A DNA stretch of 33,292 nucleotides, from contig JBFJVZ010000021.1 of assembly GCA_041623895.1 (NCBI GenBank), positions 1 to 33,292 on the forward strand, given 5' to 3'. This document shows positions 8,797 to 18,273 of the stretch, in pieces (position 1 is the first letter of the stretch; every line of letters begins with the position of its first letter). The translations under genes and the position numbers were made by a program. Below the pieces are notes generated by a model. That model did not search any database. It was not told the DNA's origin and worked only from the letters and a program-made list of their open reading frames with translations. Source of the stretch: JBFJVZ01 sp041623895 (lineage in GTDB: Bacteria > Planctomycetota > Planctomycetia > Pirellulales > Pirellulaceae).

Positions 8797-8813
8797 TCCA
8801 CGAGGTGACCGAG

Positions 8814-11800
8814 ATGCCGTTTCGACTTGGGTTCGATCACCCTGCTTACCTGTGGCTGCTGCTCGGGTTGCCGGTGTTGTGGTACCTGGGTTATCAATCG
8901 CTGGGTGCCTTGGGGAAGTATCGTCGCGCGTTTGCATTATTGTTACGGACCGCGGTCTGGACCACGATTGTGCTCGCCTTGGCTGGCATTCAAGTCGTGT
9001 GGGTCAGCGACCGGATGACCGTGATGTATCTGCTGGATCAGTCCGAAAGCATCCCGGTCACCAAACGACAGGTGATGCTGGAGTACGTGATTCAAAACGT
9101 CCGCCGGCATCGTGATACGGCGCGAGAGGATCGCGCGGGGATCATCGTCTTTGGTCGCGACGCGTCGATCGAGATCCCGCCATTTGACGACAACATTCCA
9201 CCGTTGCGTCGCTTGGAAAGTCTGTTGGAGCGATCCGATGCTACGAACTTGGAATCTGCGCTCAGTTTGGCTCAAGCATCAATGCCGGAGGACACTTCCC
9301 GGCGAATAGTGATTGTCACCGATGGGAACGAAAACCTGGGTCAAGCAAGAACGCTTGCAGCGCGAGTTGCCGCATCGGGTATCGGCATCGACGTGGTCCC
9401 GGTGATGCTGGATGCGCGCAGCGAAGTGCTGGTTGAAAAAATTGATTTGCCGACCGACATCCGCAAAGGACAGCCTTTCGAGGCCCGCGTGGTTGTCAAT
9501 AACATCGTTGACAGTGACAACCCTCATCCAGTTGGCGGTAAGTTGCGTGTCAAACAGAAGATGGGCGGCGTCGAGACTTTATTGCTGGAAGAGCCCGTGA
9601 CTCTGGATTCGGGCAAGAACGTCTTTCCGCTTCGGCACACGATCGAACAACCGGCCTCGTACATTTACGAAGCCGAATTCGTCCCCAATTCGGATGAAGA
9701 TGATGGCTTGAGCCAAAACAACAACGCCACAGCGTACACACACGTGCGCGGCAAAGGACGCGTGTTGATGATCGAGGATCGCGCGCGGGAGGGCGATTTT
9801 GACTTGATGATCGACGCCCTCAGAGACGGCAACATCGAAGTCGTCTCGACATACAACGATCAGCTGTTTGGTTCGATCGCGGAGTTGCAAGCCTACGACG
9901 CTGTTATTCTGGCTGGTGTGCCCAGAGTTTCCGGTGACAGCACCGATCAGATCACATCGTTTACGGATGAACACATCGAGATGTTGGTGCGGAACACGCA
10001 ACAGCTGGGCGCTGGACTGCTGATGATTGGCAGTCCGGAATCCTTTGGCGCCGGCGGTTGGACTGGCAGCGACCTGGAAAAAGCAATGCCGGTCGATTTT
10101 AAGATCAAGAACAGCAAGATCCAGGCCGTCGGTGCGTTGGCCCTGATCATGCATGCCAGCGAAATGGCCGATGGCAACCATTGGCAAAAGGTCATTGCCC
10201 GCGCTGCGATCGAACAACTTGGCCCGGCCGATTACGGCGGTGTGCTCCATTGGTCCATGAACGGCGATGCCTGGTTGTGGGGCGGCAAACACGGCTTGCT
10301 GGAAGTCGGCCCCAATCGCAAAGCGATGTTGGCCAGAATCGCCCGCATGACTCCCGGTGATATGCCCCAGTTTGACCCTGCGATGCGGATGGCGGTGGCC
10401 AGCCTGGCAAGAACGAATGCGTCGATCAAGCACTGCGTGATCATCAGCGACGGTGACCCCAGCGACCCGTCGCCCAGCACGATCACTTCATTCAAGAAGA
10501 ACAACATTACGATCAGTACGGTTGCGGTTGCCTCTCACGGTCTGACTGAAAGCCGTCGACTGCAAAACATCGCGCAGGCAACCGGCGGAAAATATTACGC
10601 AGTGGCCAATGGAAAAGCCTTGCCAAGAATCTTCCAGCGGGAAGCTCGGCGCGTGTCGCGTCCGCTGGTTTATGAACCGGAAGGAGGGGCGGTATCGCAA
10701 GTCATCTTTCCGCATGCTTTACTGGATGGCATCGACCGGGTTTTGCCGCCGATCTCCGGATTTGTCTTGACGCAAACCAAAGACAGTCCGCTGGCACAGG
10801 TGCTAATTCAATCGCCCAAACCAGATTCGCCTGAGAACGCTACCGTACTGGCCGTTTGGACTTATGGCCTGGGACGCACCGCGGCGCTGACGACCGATGC
10901 CGGAGCACGGTGGGCTTCGTCTTGGGCCGACTGGGCCGACTACGACAAATTCTTTAGCCAACTCGTGCGTTGGCTGATGCGACCAACCGGCGATACCGGC
11001 AAGTTTACGATTTCTACGCAAGTTCGCGACGGCGAAGTCGAAGTCGTCGTCAGCGCGCTGGACAAAGACGATGCGTTTTTGAATTTCCTGGAGATGAACG
11101 CCTCAGCACTCGATCCTGACTTGAATCCGCTGCCGCTAAACATGCGTCAAACAGCTCCGGGGCGATACGTTGGTTCTTTCCAAGCAGCCGGTGCGGGCAG
11201 CTACTTTGTCAATGTCGTCCCGGGAGAAGGCGCTGCGCCGTTGCGGACCGGCGTCACCGTTCCCTATAGCGATGAATTCCGTGTTCGAGAAACCAACCTG
11301 GCCTTGATCGAACTGCTTGCCTCGATCGAGCCGCGTGGCGGGCAGCCGGGAATCGTAACCGCACCGCTGCAAGATCAACCCAGCAAGGAACTAGTCGATA
11401 CCAACGCGTTCCGTAGCGGATTGGCGCTGGCCAGGAGCATCAAAGACGCATGGCCTTGGTTTGTCTTGACCGGTTGCTGCATCTTCTTGGCGGACATCTT
11501 CGTTCGACGAGTCGCCATCAACTTCGATTGGGTCGGCCGAGCATTCAGCAAGCTTCGTGGCCGCCAATCGGAAAGACACGCGCAAGTGACCGCTCGGTTG
11601 GACGCCTTGAAAAAGAGCGTGGATGATGTGGGAGAGTCGCTGGAGCGTCGCCGCGCGAGCGTTCGCTTCGAACCGACCGAAGTGGATGTAAAATCTGCGG
11701 ATCAAGTCGACTTGGACAACATCTCCGCCACAGCCAAAGCGAAGTCAGCTCCGACCGAAACGCCCCAGAGTGAACCCGAGGGCCCAAGTTACACCGAACG

Positions 11801-11837
11801 GTTGCTGGAAGCCAAACGCAAGGCCAGAAAGAAATAG
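8814..11837 (+). CDS. Large vWA / glutamine-amidotransferase-like membrane protein
   Basis: A 1007-residue protein. Two N-terminal membrane segments (about 11-26 and 41-63) are followed by a vWA domain with MIDAS motif DQSES at 75-79 and TDGNEN further on, a beta-sandwich-like region, a class I glutamine-amidotransferase-like fold (RVLMIEDRAREGDFD onward), a second vWA-like region ending in VIISDGDPSDPSP, and a last membrane segment (WFVLTGCCIFLADIFV) before a charged, cytoplasmic lysine-rich tail. Planctomycetes often carry such BatA-like proteins; most have no known role. I prefer the ATG at 8814, eight bases after GAGG (8802-8805), to the GTG at 8805, which would overlap that site. The second vWA-like region lacks a normal MIDAS motif. 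Confidence 0.85.
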   Translation: MPFRLGFDHPAYLWLLLGLPVLWYLGYQSLGALGKYRRAFALLLRTAVWTTIVLALAGIQVVWVSDRMTVMYLLDQSESIPVTKRQVMLEYVIQNVRRHRDTAREDRAGIIVFGRDASIEIPPFDDNIPPLRRLESLLERSDATNLESALSLAQASMPEDTSRRIVIVTDGNENLGQARTLAARVAASGIGIDVVPVMLDARSEVLVEKIDLPTDIRKGQPFEARVVVNNIVDSDNPHPVGGKLRVKQKMGGVETLLLEEPVTLDSGKNVFPLRHTIEQPASYIYEAEFVPNSDEDDGLSQNNNATAYTHVRGKGRVLMIEDRAREGDFDLMIDALRDGNIEVVSTYNDQLFGSIAELQAYDAVILAGVPRVSGDSTDQITSFTDEHIEMLVRNTQQLGAGLLMIGSPESFGAGGWTGSDLEKAMPVDFKIKNSKIQAVGALALIMHASEMADGNHWQKVIARAAIEQLGPADYGGVLHWSMNGDAWLWGGKHGLLEVGPNRKAMLARIARMTPGDMPQFDPAMRMAVASLARTNASIKHCVIISDGDPSDPSPSTITSFKKNNITISTVAVASHGLTESRRLQNIAQATGGKYYAVANGKALPRIFQREARRVSRPLVYEPEGGAVSQVIFPHALLDGIDRVLPPISGFVLTQTKDSPLAQVLIQSPKPDSPENATVLAVWTYGLGRTAALTTDAGARWASSWADWADYDKFFSQLVRWLMRPTGDTGKFTISTQVRDGEVEVVVSALDKDDAFLNFLEMNASALDPDLNPLPLNMRQTAPGRYVGSFQAAGAGSYFVNVVPGEGAAPLRTGVTVPYSDEFRVRETNLALIELLASIEPRGGQPGIVTAPLQDQPSKELVDTNAFRSGLALARSIKDAWPWFVLTGCCIFLADIFVRRVAINFDWVGRAFSKLRGRQSERHAQVTARLDALKKSVDDVGESLERRRASVRFEPTEVDVKSADQVDLDNISATAKAKSAPTETPQSEPEGPSYTERLLEAKRKARKK

Positions 11838-11904
11838 CCGCATCTCGCTACCAGCTTGCCCGAACAGCTGGGAGCATCCTGTGCTTCTCTGAACGCCTGT
11901 GAAT

Positions 11905-11974
11905 CGGGAGGGCGACGTTCCCGCCGAGCCGCCCTGCTTTGTTCTTTCGCCTAGTCAGGAACCTCACCCTCCCG
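11905..11974. repeat. GC-rich intergenic inverted repeat before the kinase gene
   Basis: The 231-bp gap between the vWA and kinase genes holds CGGGAGGG at 11905-11912 and its exact complement CCCTCCCG at 11967-11974. A tighter alternative stem is CGGGA at 11905-11909 with TCCCG at 11919-11923. The stretch GGAGGGCGACGTTCCCGCCGAGCC recalls a GC-rich motif I associate with planctomycete intergenic DNA, but that is recollection only. It may separate the two transcription units. Confidence 0.4.
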
Positions 11975-12068
11975 TCCGTTCAGCAAACCGGATTTGCGGC
12001 ATGGCATTCGGCCTTATTTGACCTGGATTGCCTTCTTTCGCTGTGCAAAATCGATCATAGTAGTACCG

Positions 12069-14312
12069 ATGCCCAGCTTGTCGACCAATACCGATTCTTT
12101 GCCGAAGCGATCGCGTCTGTCCCGTATCGCGGCCAAGCAAACCGGCCCTGCAGCTTTGCTGGTGGCTGCGATAACCCTGTTGTTGCTGATCGCAACCTTG
12201 CTGATTGGCTGGCTGGTCCGGCAGTCAATGCAACAATTGGCGCGACAATCGCTGGAGTCAGTGTTGGCAGGCAATGTTTCGGCAGTTGAGCTTTGGTTAG
12301 CTGGACAACGCGAGGGCGTTGACCGTTTAATGGACGACGACGATGTGATACGTCATTCCAGGCATCTGCTCAATCGATTTGCGGGCCCCGAGACGCTGGA
12401 CCTGGAAGCTCTGAACGCGGACCAGGCAGCAAATCAACTGAGTGACTTGATCTCCAGCGCCGGTCTGCGAGATAGCTACGTTGGTTGGGCGCTGATGGAT
12501 ACGGAAGGCCGAGTGATCGCGTCCGGCCAGTCAAATTTGATCGGTTACAGCTTTTCTCTGCCGCCGGAGACTGCGGAGAAAGTAATCGACGGCAGCAGTT
12601 TCGTATGCAGGCCAATCGTATCTCCGGTCGCGCTCCTCAGTCGTGGACCGCTTTCTCGCAGTGGCGCGGCAGTGATGTTGGTTGTGTCACCGATCGCCGA
12701 GGGACTTCACGGGCTTGGTTCTTTGGCGTTGATGTTGGACCCAGCCGATGAATTCAGCCAACTGCTTGCGGTTTCGCGGCTTGGGGAAACGGGAGAGACA
12801 ATCGCTTTTGATCGCGATGGCATACTGCTCTCGAAGAGTCGTTTTGAGGAAACATTGCGCGGTGCGGGAGTGCTGGAACAAGACCCGGATGTCAGCAGCC
12901 TGCTACAGGTAGAACTTCGCGTTCCGCGATCGGACCTGACCAGCAACCGCAGCGAATCAGCAAGTCTTCGTCCGCTGACGCTGATGGCAGATCAGGCGAC
13001 GCGCGGCGCAACCGGTTCGAATGTCGACGGTTATGACTCGTATTTGGGTGTCCCGGTGATCGGAGCCTGGCGCTGGCTGCCGGAACACGGCATCGGGATC
13101 GCAACCGAGATGCAATATGCCGAGGCTTTTAGCACGATGCGAATTCTTCGCAATGCTTTGCTGGCTGTTTTGGCGGCCGCGGCACTCATCGGGCTTGGCA
13201 TGTTTTGGCTGCTGCGAGTGAACAGGAATCATGGCGATAGGTTCTCGCACCGGGCACTCAATCGTCGTATGGGGCAATATGACCTGGGCAAAGTCATCGG
13301 ACGCGGCGGAATGGGATCTGTTTATCATGGCCGACACCATCTTTTATGTCGCGACGTCGCCATCAAGGTCTTGGAACATGACGAAGCAACAACGCGTTCC
13401 CTGTCCCGGTTTGAACGCGAAGTTCAAATGACGGCTAAGCTACGGCACCCTAACACCATCGAAATTTACGACTACGGCCGCACGGATGAAGGGACGTTTT
13501 TCTATGTGATGGAGTACGTTGACGGGATCTCGCTTCAGCAGTTGGTTGACCATTACGGACGGCAACCCCCAGAACGTGTGATCTATTTGCTCTTGCAAAT
13601 CTGTGGATCAATCGCTGAAGCCCATGGACATTCGATGGTGCACCGTGACATCAAACCTGCAAATATTTTGCTGACCGCGCGGGCGGGGCTGTACGATCTG
13701 GTCAAAGTCCTTGATTTCGGGCTGGTAAAAGAAATCGACCGTGAAACGATTGAATTGACACGCACCGATATCATTACCGGGACCCCACTGTACATGTCGC
13801 CGGAGACAGTGCGAGATGCGAGCAAAGCGGACGCGCGAAGCGATCTTTATTCAATCGGGGCTGTCGGTTACACCTTGTTAACCGGACTTCCCACCTTTGA
13901 TGGCCCCAACTCGGCCGATATCTGTGCCAAGCAGTTGAAGGAAGAACCGCTACGCCCCGACCGGCGGATAGGCCAAGAACTGCCGGACGATTTGCAGAAT
14001 GTTTTGTTGAGTTGTTTACGAAAGTCTCCGGATGAGCGTCCAAGTTCGGCCGAGGAATTGGCTGATGCATTGTTGCAGTGCCGGGACGCTGGGCGGTGGT
14101 CGATCGCGGATGCCTGCGTGTGGTGGGAATCGGTATTCGATGGTCCCCGTGACGCGCTGGACGATTTCAACGATAATTCGCGCCCCGCTGGCAGCGGCGA
14201 TTCGCCAAGCAGGGATCGGCGCAGCGCCAAACCGGGCCAAGATACGAAAGTGGATAACCTGGGCGAAAACGCCAAACCGGTTGATCAGTCCTCCGAGAAA
14301 ACTGCCCACTGA
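12069..14312 (+). CDS. Transmembrane Ser/Thr protein kinase with Cache-like sensor
   Basis: A 747-residue receptor-type kinase. Membrane segments at 28-50 and about 362-383 bracket an extracytoplasmic domain of about 310 residues that looks like a double Cache ligand sensor; its end, GVPVIGAWRWLPEHGIGIATE, is typical. The cytoplasmic kinase runs from about 404, with glycine loop GRGGMGSV at 411-418, VAIK lysine K433, HRDIKPAN at 525-532, DFG at 549-551 and GTPLYMSPE in the activation segment, so all catalytic residues are present. The open frame extends upstream to a TTG at 11994, but the ATG at 12069 gives a sensible basic N-terminus. The next gene starts two bases after the stop, so the kinase heads a five-gene operon and may phosphorylate one of its products. 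Confidence 0.92.
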   Translation: MPSLSTNTDSLPKRSRLSRIAAKQTGPAALLVAAITLLLLIATLLIGWLVRQSMQQLARQSLESVLAGNVSAVELWLAGQREGVDRLMDDDDVIRHSRHLLNRFAGPETLDLEALNADQAANQLSDLISSAGLRDSYVGWALMDTEGRVIASGQSNLIGYSFSLPPETAEKVIDGSSFVCRPIVSPVALLSRGPLSRSGAAVMLVVSPIAEGLHGLGSLALMLDPADEFSQLLAVSRLGETGETIAFDRDGILLSKSRFEETLRGAGVLEQDPDVSSLLQVELRVPRSDLTSNRSESASLRPLTLMADQATRGATGSNVDGYDSYLGVPVIGAWRWLPEHGIGIATEMQYAEAFSTMRILRNALLAVLAAAALIGLGMFWLLRVNRNHGDRFSHRALNRRMGQYDLGKVIGRGGMGSVYHGRHHLLCRDVAIKVLEHDEATTRSLSRFEREVQMTAKLRHPNTIEIYDYGRTDEGTFFYVMEYVDGISLQQLVDHYGRQPPERVIYLLLQICGSIAEAHGHSMVHRDIKPANILLTARAGLYDLVKVLDFGLVKEIDRETIELTRTDIITGTPLYMSPETVRDASKADARSDLYSIGAVGYTLLTGLPTFDGPNSADICAKQLKEEPLRPDRRIGQELPDDLQNVLLSCLRKSPDERPSSAEELADALLQCRDAGRWSIADACVWWESVFDGPRDALDDFNDNSRPAGSGDSPSRDRRSAKPGQDTKVDNLGENAKPVDQSSEKTAH

Positions 14313-14314
14313 CA

Positions 14315-16426
14315 ATGTTCGGCTTGAGTCGTAGTCACGACACCGAAACGATTGACTGGCCTAGCCTGCATTCGCTGTTGGAGGACGATGACCGCCGCGC
14401 GGTGATCCATCGAGATTATCCCAGCGAAGGACGCGAGAGTTTCCTTCATGCGCTCCGGCGAATTGACGAGACTGCCGCGGCAAAATTATTGACGGCGGGC
14501 CGTCAACTACACACTGCCGCCAAGCTGATTGACCGGCCCACCGTTGCAGTCGCCGGCATGCTGAACAGCGGCAAGACCAGCTTGGTGGCGAACTTCCTGA
14601 GCGCACATGGCCGCGCACGAACGCTACGCGGCAGCAACAACGATCAAGGCACGCATCGGTTCGTAATCTGGTTGCCCCATGCATGGCGTGCCGACGACGA
14701 ACTCTGGGGACTATTGATGAACCGCATTGGCGACGTGGTTGGCCACGCGCCGGAGATGCTTGCCGACGACCCGGCGGACGCACATGCGCAATATAACAAT
14801 CGTATTGGCGGACAACTCGCCCTCGGCGTTCCCCTGGTCGCAACCGATCCCGGGCTGGATCTAGCGGGAATTGGCCTGTTGGATTGCCCGGACATTGTCT
14901 CCGATGAAGCATTCGGTTTGGGATCACCAAAAGCACGTCGCGAGTTGCTGGGCAAGGCAGCCACGCTGTGCTCGGCTTTTATCGTGGTAACGTCGGCCGA
15001 ATCGTCGCGCGACACAACCTTGGGTGATTTGCTTCGCATTGCTGCGGACTTGATGCCGGGAATCCCAAGGCTGCTTGCGATCAACAAGATTCGCCCGCGT
15101 CAGACTCCCGATCAAGTGTACGAGACCTTCCAACCTCTGGCTCGCAACCACGGTATCGATACGCTGTACGCTGCTTATGATTACGATGTCCCGGGTAGTC
15201 GTCCGTTTATCCCCAATCCGGATGAATCCGCTACCGCAGCGACCGAGCAAGAAGCAGACTTGCACCCCGTTTTCTTTTCTTTGTCGGCTGATGCGGATGA
15301 TAACCCGCCAGCGGCGATTGGTGAGGACCGAATGCTGGCGGCATTGCCCCAACGGCTTGATCGCGGTCTGTTGTTTGAGAAATTTCGTGTCGCTTTGGAA
15401 GCCGGACTTCGCGACGCAGTCTGGGATTCGGGCCTGGCGGTCATTGATCGTGATGCCAGCGAGTCAATTGCTGCCACGGAAAAGGCGAGAGCCTGTTTGT
15501 TGAATGCATCGCTGGAGTTCTTCGCGCATCGCGCGGTCGGCGGCGACGTGATCGAGTTGCGGTTGCATCAATCAGAACGAATCGTCCGTCAGTTGTCTGA
15601 ATCGTTTGTCGCCACAGCACCCTGGTACGCGCGCTGGGGCGTGCGAATGAATGCCGCAGCGCGACGAATCGTTGGCGGAGCCGGCGACTTTGTCAAACAA
15701 CTCGCGCCCACCGCGATCGCACAGCGAACAGCCGGTGATATCCGCGAGAAATTTCGTAAGGGAGAATTCGGCGGGTTGCTGACTCCGGAGCGTTTGCGGC
15801 AAGCGATCGACCGGCACGGCGGCTCGTTCAGCTTACCGCACTGGTTTGATGAAACGGGAAAATCACGCGATCGTGCGATCTGGGACGACGCTTCCGAAGC
15901 GGCAATTTCTCGATTCGAACGCGATGACTTCACCTCGCTCGATCCCCAACGTCTGGATGAAGCAGTCAGGCAAATGTGGGGCGAAGTCCCAATGCATAAA
16001 AAGCTGGCCGCTGGCATCACGCCGCTGGCTGCCACCCTGGCCGCCTTTGGCGGTGTGTTGATGATCCCAATCGATTTTGGCACCACCGTGATTGCGTCCG
16101 CATCGATCCCGGAGCTGTTTGCCGCGTTGGGATTGACCACCTTATCAGCGATGTGGGCGGGCGGACAAAATACGCGAAATGTCGGCCAGCAGGCTGCCCG
16201 CCAACAGTTGGCAGATTTTCAGGCAGTGTTGTGTGACACGTTTGGCATTGCCAGAACGAACAAACATGACATTGTGCTCGTCTCTGGATCGAAAGAAAAA
16301 CTACCGATTTCGCAAATCGCTCGACGGGAGCCGATCGGTCCAACGCTTCCTGTCTATCGCGTTCACGACGAGTTTCCTGCAGAATTGCAACGCCTCATTC
16401 CTCGTAGCTCACCGGCCGGCAAGTGA
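14315..16426 (+). CDS. P-loop GTPase with hydrophobic C-terminal hairpin, first of a pair
   Basis: A 703-residue protein with a G domain. The P-loop is GMLNSGKT at 81-88. THRF at 113-116 may be switch I. The G3 position is DCPD at 190-193 instead of DxxG, and the G4 position is NKIR at 257-260 instead of NKxD. A long helical middle (about 340-540) is followed by a hydrophobic stretch (about 565-620, AAGITPLAATLAAFGGVLMI and a second segment), which suggests membrane insertion or a dynamin-like paddle. The changed G3 and G4 motifs may mean altered hydrolysis or base specificity. It starts two bases after the kinase stop and overlaps the next gene by four bases. A dynamin-like or YcjX/DUF3482-like role is possible; the family is not certain. 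Confidence 0.75.
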   Translation: MFGLSRSHDTETIDWPSLHSLLEDDDRRAVIHRDYPSEGRESFLHALRRIDETAAAKLLTAGRQLHTAAKLIDRPTVAVAGMLNSGKTSLVANFLSAHGRARTLRGSNNDQGTHRFVIWLPHAWRADDELWGLLMNRIGDVVGHAPEMLADDPADAHAQYNNRIGGQLALGVPLVATDPGLDLAGIGLLDCPDIVSDEAFGLGSPKARRELLGKAATLCSAFIVVTSAESSRDTTLGDLLRIAADLMPGIPRLLAINKIRPRQTPDQVYETFQPLARNHGIDTLYAAYDYDVPGSRPFIPNPDESATAATEQEADLHPVFFSLSADADDNPPAAIGEDRMLAALPQRLDRGLLFEKFRVALEAGLRDAVWDSGLAVIDRDASESIAATEKARACLLNASLEFFAHRAVGGDVIELRLHQSERIVRQLSESFVATAPWYARWGVRMNAAARRIVGGAGDFVKQLAPTAIAQRTAGDIREKFRKGEFGGLLTPERLRQAIDRHGGSFSLPHWFDETGKSRDRAIWDDASEAAISRFERDDFTSLDPQRLDEAVRQMWGEVPMHKKLAAGITPLAATLAAFGGVLMIPIDFGTTVIASASIPELFAALGLTTLSAMWAGGQNTRNVGQQAARQQLADFQAVLCDTFGIARTNKHDIVLVSGSKEKLPISQIARREPIGPTLPVYRVHDEFPAELQRLIPRSSPAGK

Positions 16427-18273
16427 ATTTGATTCCTGACACAACCATCGACCAGCCAACGTCCGCCACCGAACTGGGTGCGCACGGCGAGCTATTCTTG
16501 CGCCGCGTCAGACGGGCGGCATTAACCGTCTTGGGCGACAGCCAAGTGGGCCGGGATGTGCTGGAATTGTGCGACGAACACTCCCAGGCTCGACGTATGA
16601 TCCTGCAAGATCGCAGCGCCGGTGCGACAGTCGTCGCCGTCGTCGGCGCGACCGGTCAGGGCAAGAGTTGGTTGATCAGGCAATTGGTACGCAATTCATC
16701 GGTTGCCAAATCGATTCGCAGCGGCAACAACCCAGCAGAAGTCACCGAGAATCTTCTCTGGGTCGGCCCCTCACCGCCGGCAGACTTGGATCCGCGGTAT
16801 GAGCAGTATTTGCATTGCGAACCATCCAAAATGCAACCGATTGGCACACGATACTTGTTGGTTGATGCTCCGGGCGCGACTGATGACCGCAAAGCGATTG
16901 CAGCCGTTGCCGCCAGGGCACTGTCACTTGCCTCCGTCTTGCTGGTTGTCGTCAGGCGCGATCAAATTCGTAGTCAATCCGTTAGCATGTTGGCCGAAGC
17001 GAGCGAAGGCACGGTCGTGATTCCTGTCGTCAACGCAGTTCGCAAGCGTGACGAAGTGCTGGACGCGGACATCGATACGCTGGTTGCTCATTTGCGAAAA
17101 GCTGCCCCGGCCAGCGCGATTGTCGCTCCGGTGATCATCGACGATTTTGATGTCGATGGGCGTCATGAAGATCAGGTTGGCCAGCTGGCAGCGGAATTGG
17201 TGGCTGAACGATTGACTGACGAAATTGGAAATTCTTGGGAAGGTGATCGCCGACGCAGCACGCGTTTGGCGGCCTTGGATGGCCGTTTTCGCGCTGCCTT
17301 GCACAGCGTGCTGCGAGGCCAGCTTCCGCGACTGACTCATGCAGTGCAACGATTAAACGAAGAAGCGACCAAGCTGCCGGCGGAAGTCGCCGAGTCATTG
17401 GTGGGCGGTGGTGGCCCCTTGCGTGCCGCTGTTCGTACGCGACTGCGGCTTTCTTTGCTGACGGACACCGCCGCGATTTGGTTTCCCTATCGCAGCCAAC
17501 TGGGTCTGTTGAATCTGACTCATGGTGCCTGGGATCGCGTGCTCTTGTCGTTCTCGGGTTCACTGCCATCGTTGGTCGGTGCGGTCTGGACGACAACCAA
17601 GAATCTTGCCGCTCAGCGTGGTGCGGAAGAAGACGTGCGCGACGGGCTGCGGCGCCGCAGTGCTGCTGCTGTGGCCGACCGTTTAGGTCCACTCGCCGCC
17701 GGCTTTCGCGAAGAACTGGCGGCGATGCGGGAAGATCGCGGCGACGCTTCCTTGCTGGCCAGTGATGACTCGCGTTCACAAGTTGCATATCTTGCCGGGA
17801 TTGATGCTTTGCAAGAAAGTTCTCAACAGATCTTTGACGAGGAAGCGGATCGTGTCACGATGTCACGCAGCAAGGCAATCATCTGCGGCATCATCGGGAC
17901 GGCTGTTTTCTGGTTCTTGATGGCAGGGCCAATTGTCGCTTTGTACACAAAGTATTTTGCGGCCAGCTTGACCAGCTTTACGGATCTGAGTGGCAACCTG
18001 GAAGAGTTTCCCAAACCTGAATTTGCGATGATCTTTACAACCCTGCTGGTCTCCATCCTGCCCACGGCGATCTTCGCGATGCTCGTGCTTTCGGTCGCGC
18101 AAAGTCGATCGCGCGTGGCACGTGCCGAGCAGCAAATCCGCGCGCGTCACCACGAGACGATTCTGCATCTTCAGCAGCAGGGTGTGTTGCGTTTGCGCTG
18201 GGATGATCCGCTCTTGGCCGATGCAGAATTCCTCCTCTCTGCTGGAGCGGCCGAATCGGCGGAATCGAGATGA
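16423..18273 (+). CDS. Membrane-anchored P-loop GTPase, second of a pair
   Basis: A 616-residue protein. The P-loop is GATGQGKS at 75-82, G3 is DAPG at 148-151, and the G4 region is NAVRKRD at 204-210, a loose NKxD match. A helical region (about 290-480) leads to two membrane segments, about 486-507 (IICGIIGTAVFWFLMAGPIV) and 534-558, then a short basic cytoplasmic tail. The start is GTG at 16423; GTGA overlaps the TGA of the first GTPase, which points to translational coupling. It is not a close duplicate of the first GTPase, because motifs and layout differ. Pairs of unlike bacterial dynamin-like proteins often work as hetero-oligomers, which is a possible model here but not shown. Confidence 0.75.
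   Translation: MNLIPDTTIDQPTSATELGAHGELFLRRVRRAALTVLGDSQVGRDVLELCDEHSQARRMILQDRSAGATVVAVVGATGQGKSWLIRQLVRNSSVAKSIRSGNNPAEVTENLLWVGPSPPADLDPRYEQYLHCEPSKMQPIGTRYLLVDAPGATDDRKAIAAVAARALSLASVLLVVVRRDQIRSQSVSMLAEASEGTVVIPVVNAVRKRDEVLDADIDTLVAHLRKAAPASAIVAPVIIDDFDVDGRHEDQVGQLAAELVAERLTDEIGNSWEGDRRRSTRLAALDGRFRAALHSVLRGQLPRLTHAVQRLNEEATKLPAEVAESLVGGGGPLRAAVRTRLRLSLLTDTAAIWFPYRSQLGLLNLTHGAWDRVLLSFSGSLPSLVGAVWTTTKNLAAQRGAEEDVRDGLRRRSAAAVADRLGPLAAGFREELAAMREDRGDASLLASDDSRSQVAYLAGIDALQESSQQIFDEEADRVTMSRSKAIICGIIGTAVFWFLMAGPIVALYTKYFAASLTSFTDLSGNLEEFPKPEFAMIFTTLLVSILPTAIFAMLVLSVAQSRSRVARAEQQIRARHHETILHLQQQGVLRLRWDDPLLADAEFLLSAGAAESAESR

Noticed and set aside
8805..8813. GTG at 8805 as the start of the vWA protein gene.
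   Set aside because: It overlaps the GAGG that is well placed for the ATG at 8814, so the ATG is the better start.
11994..12068. TTG start 25 codons upstream for the kinase.
   Set aside because: The added residues are not typical of a receptor-kinase N-terminus and the TTG has no ribosome binding site; the ATG at 12069 gives a basic N-terminus before the first membrane segment.
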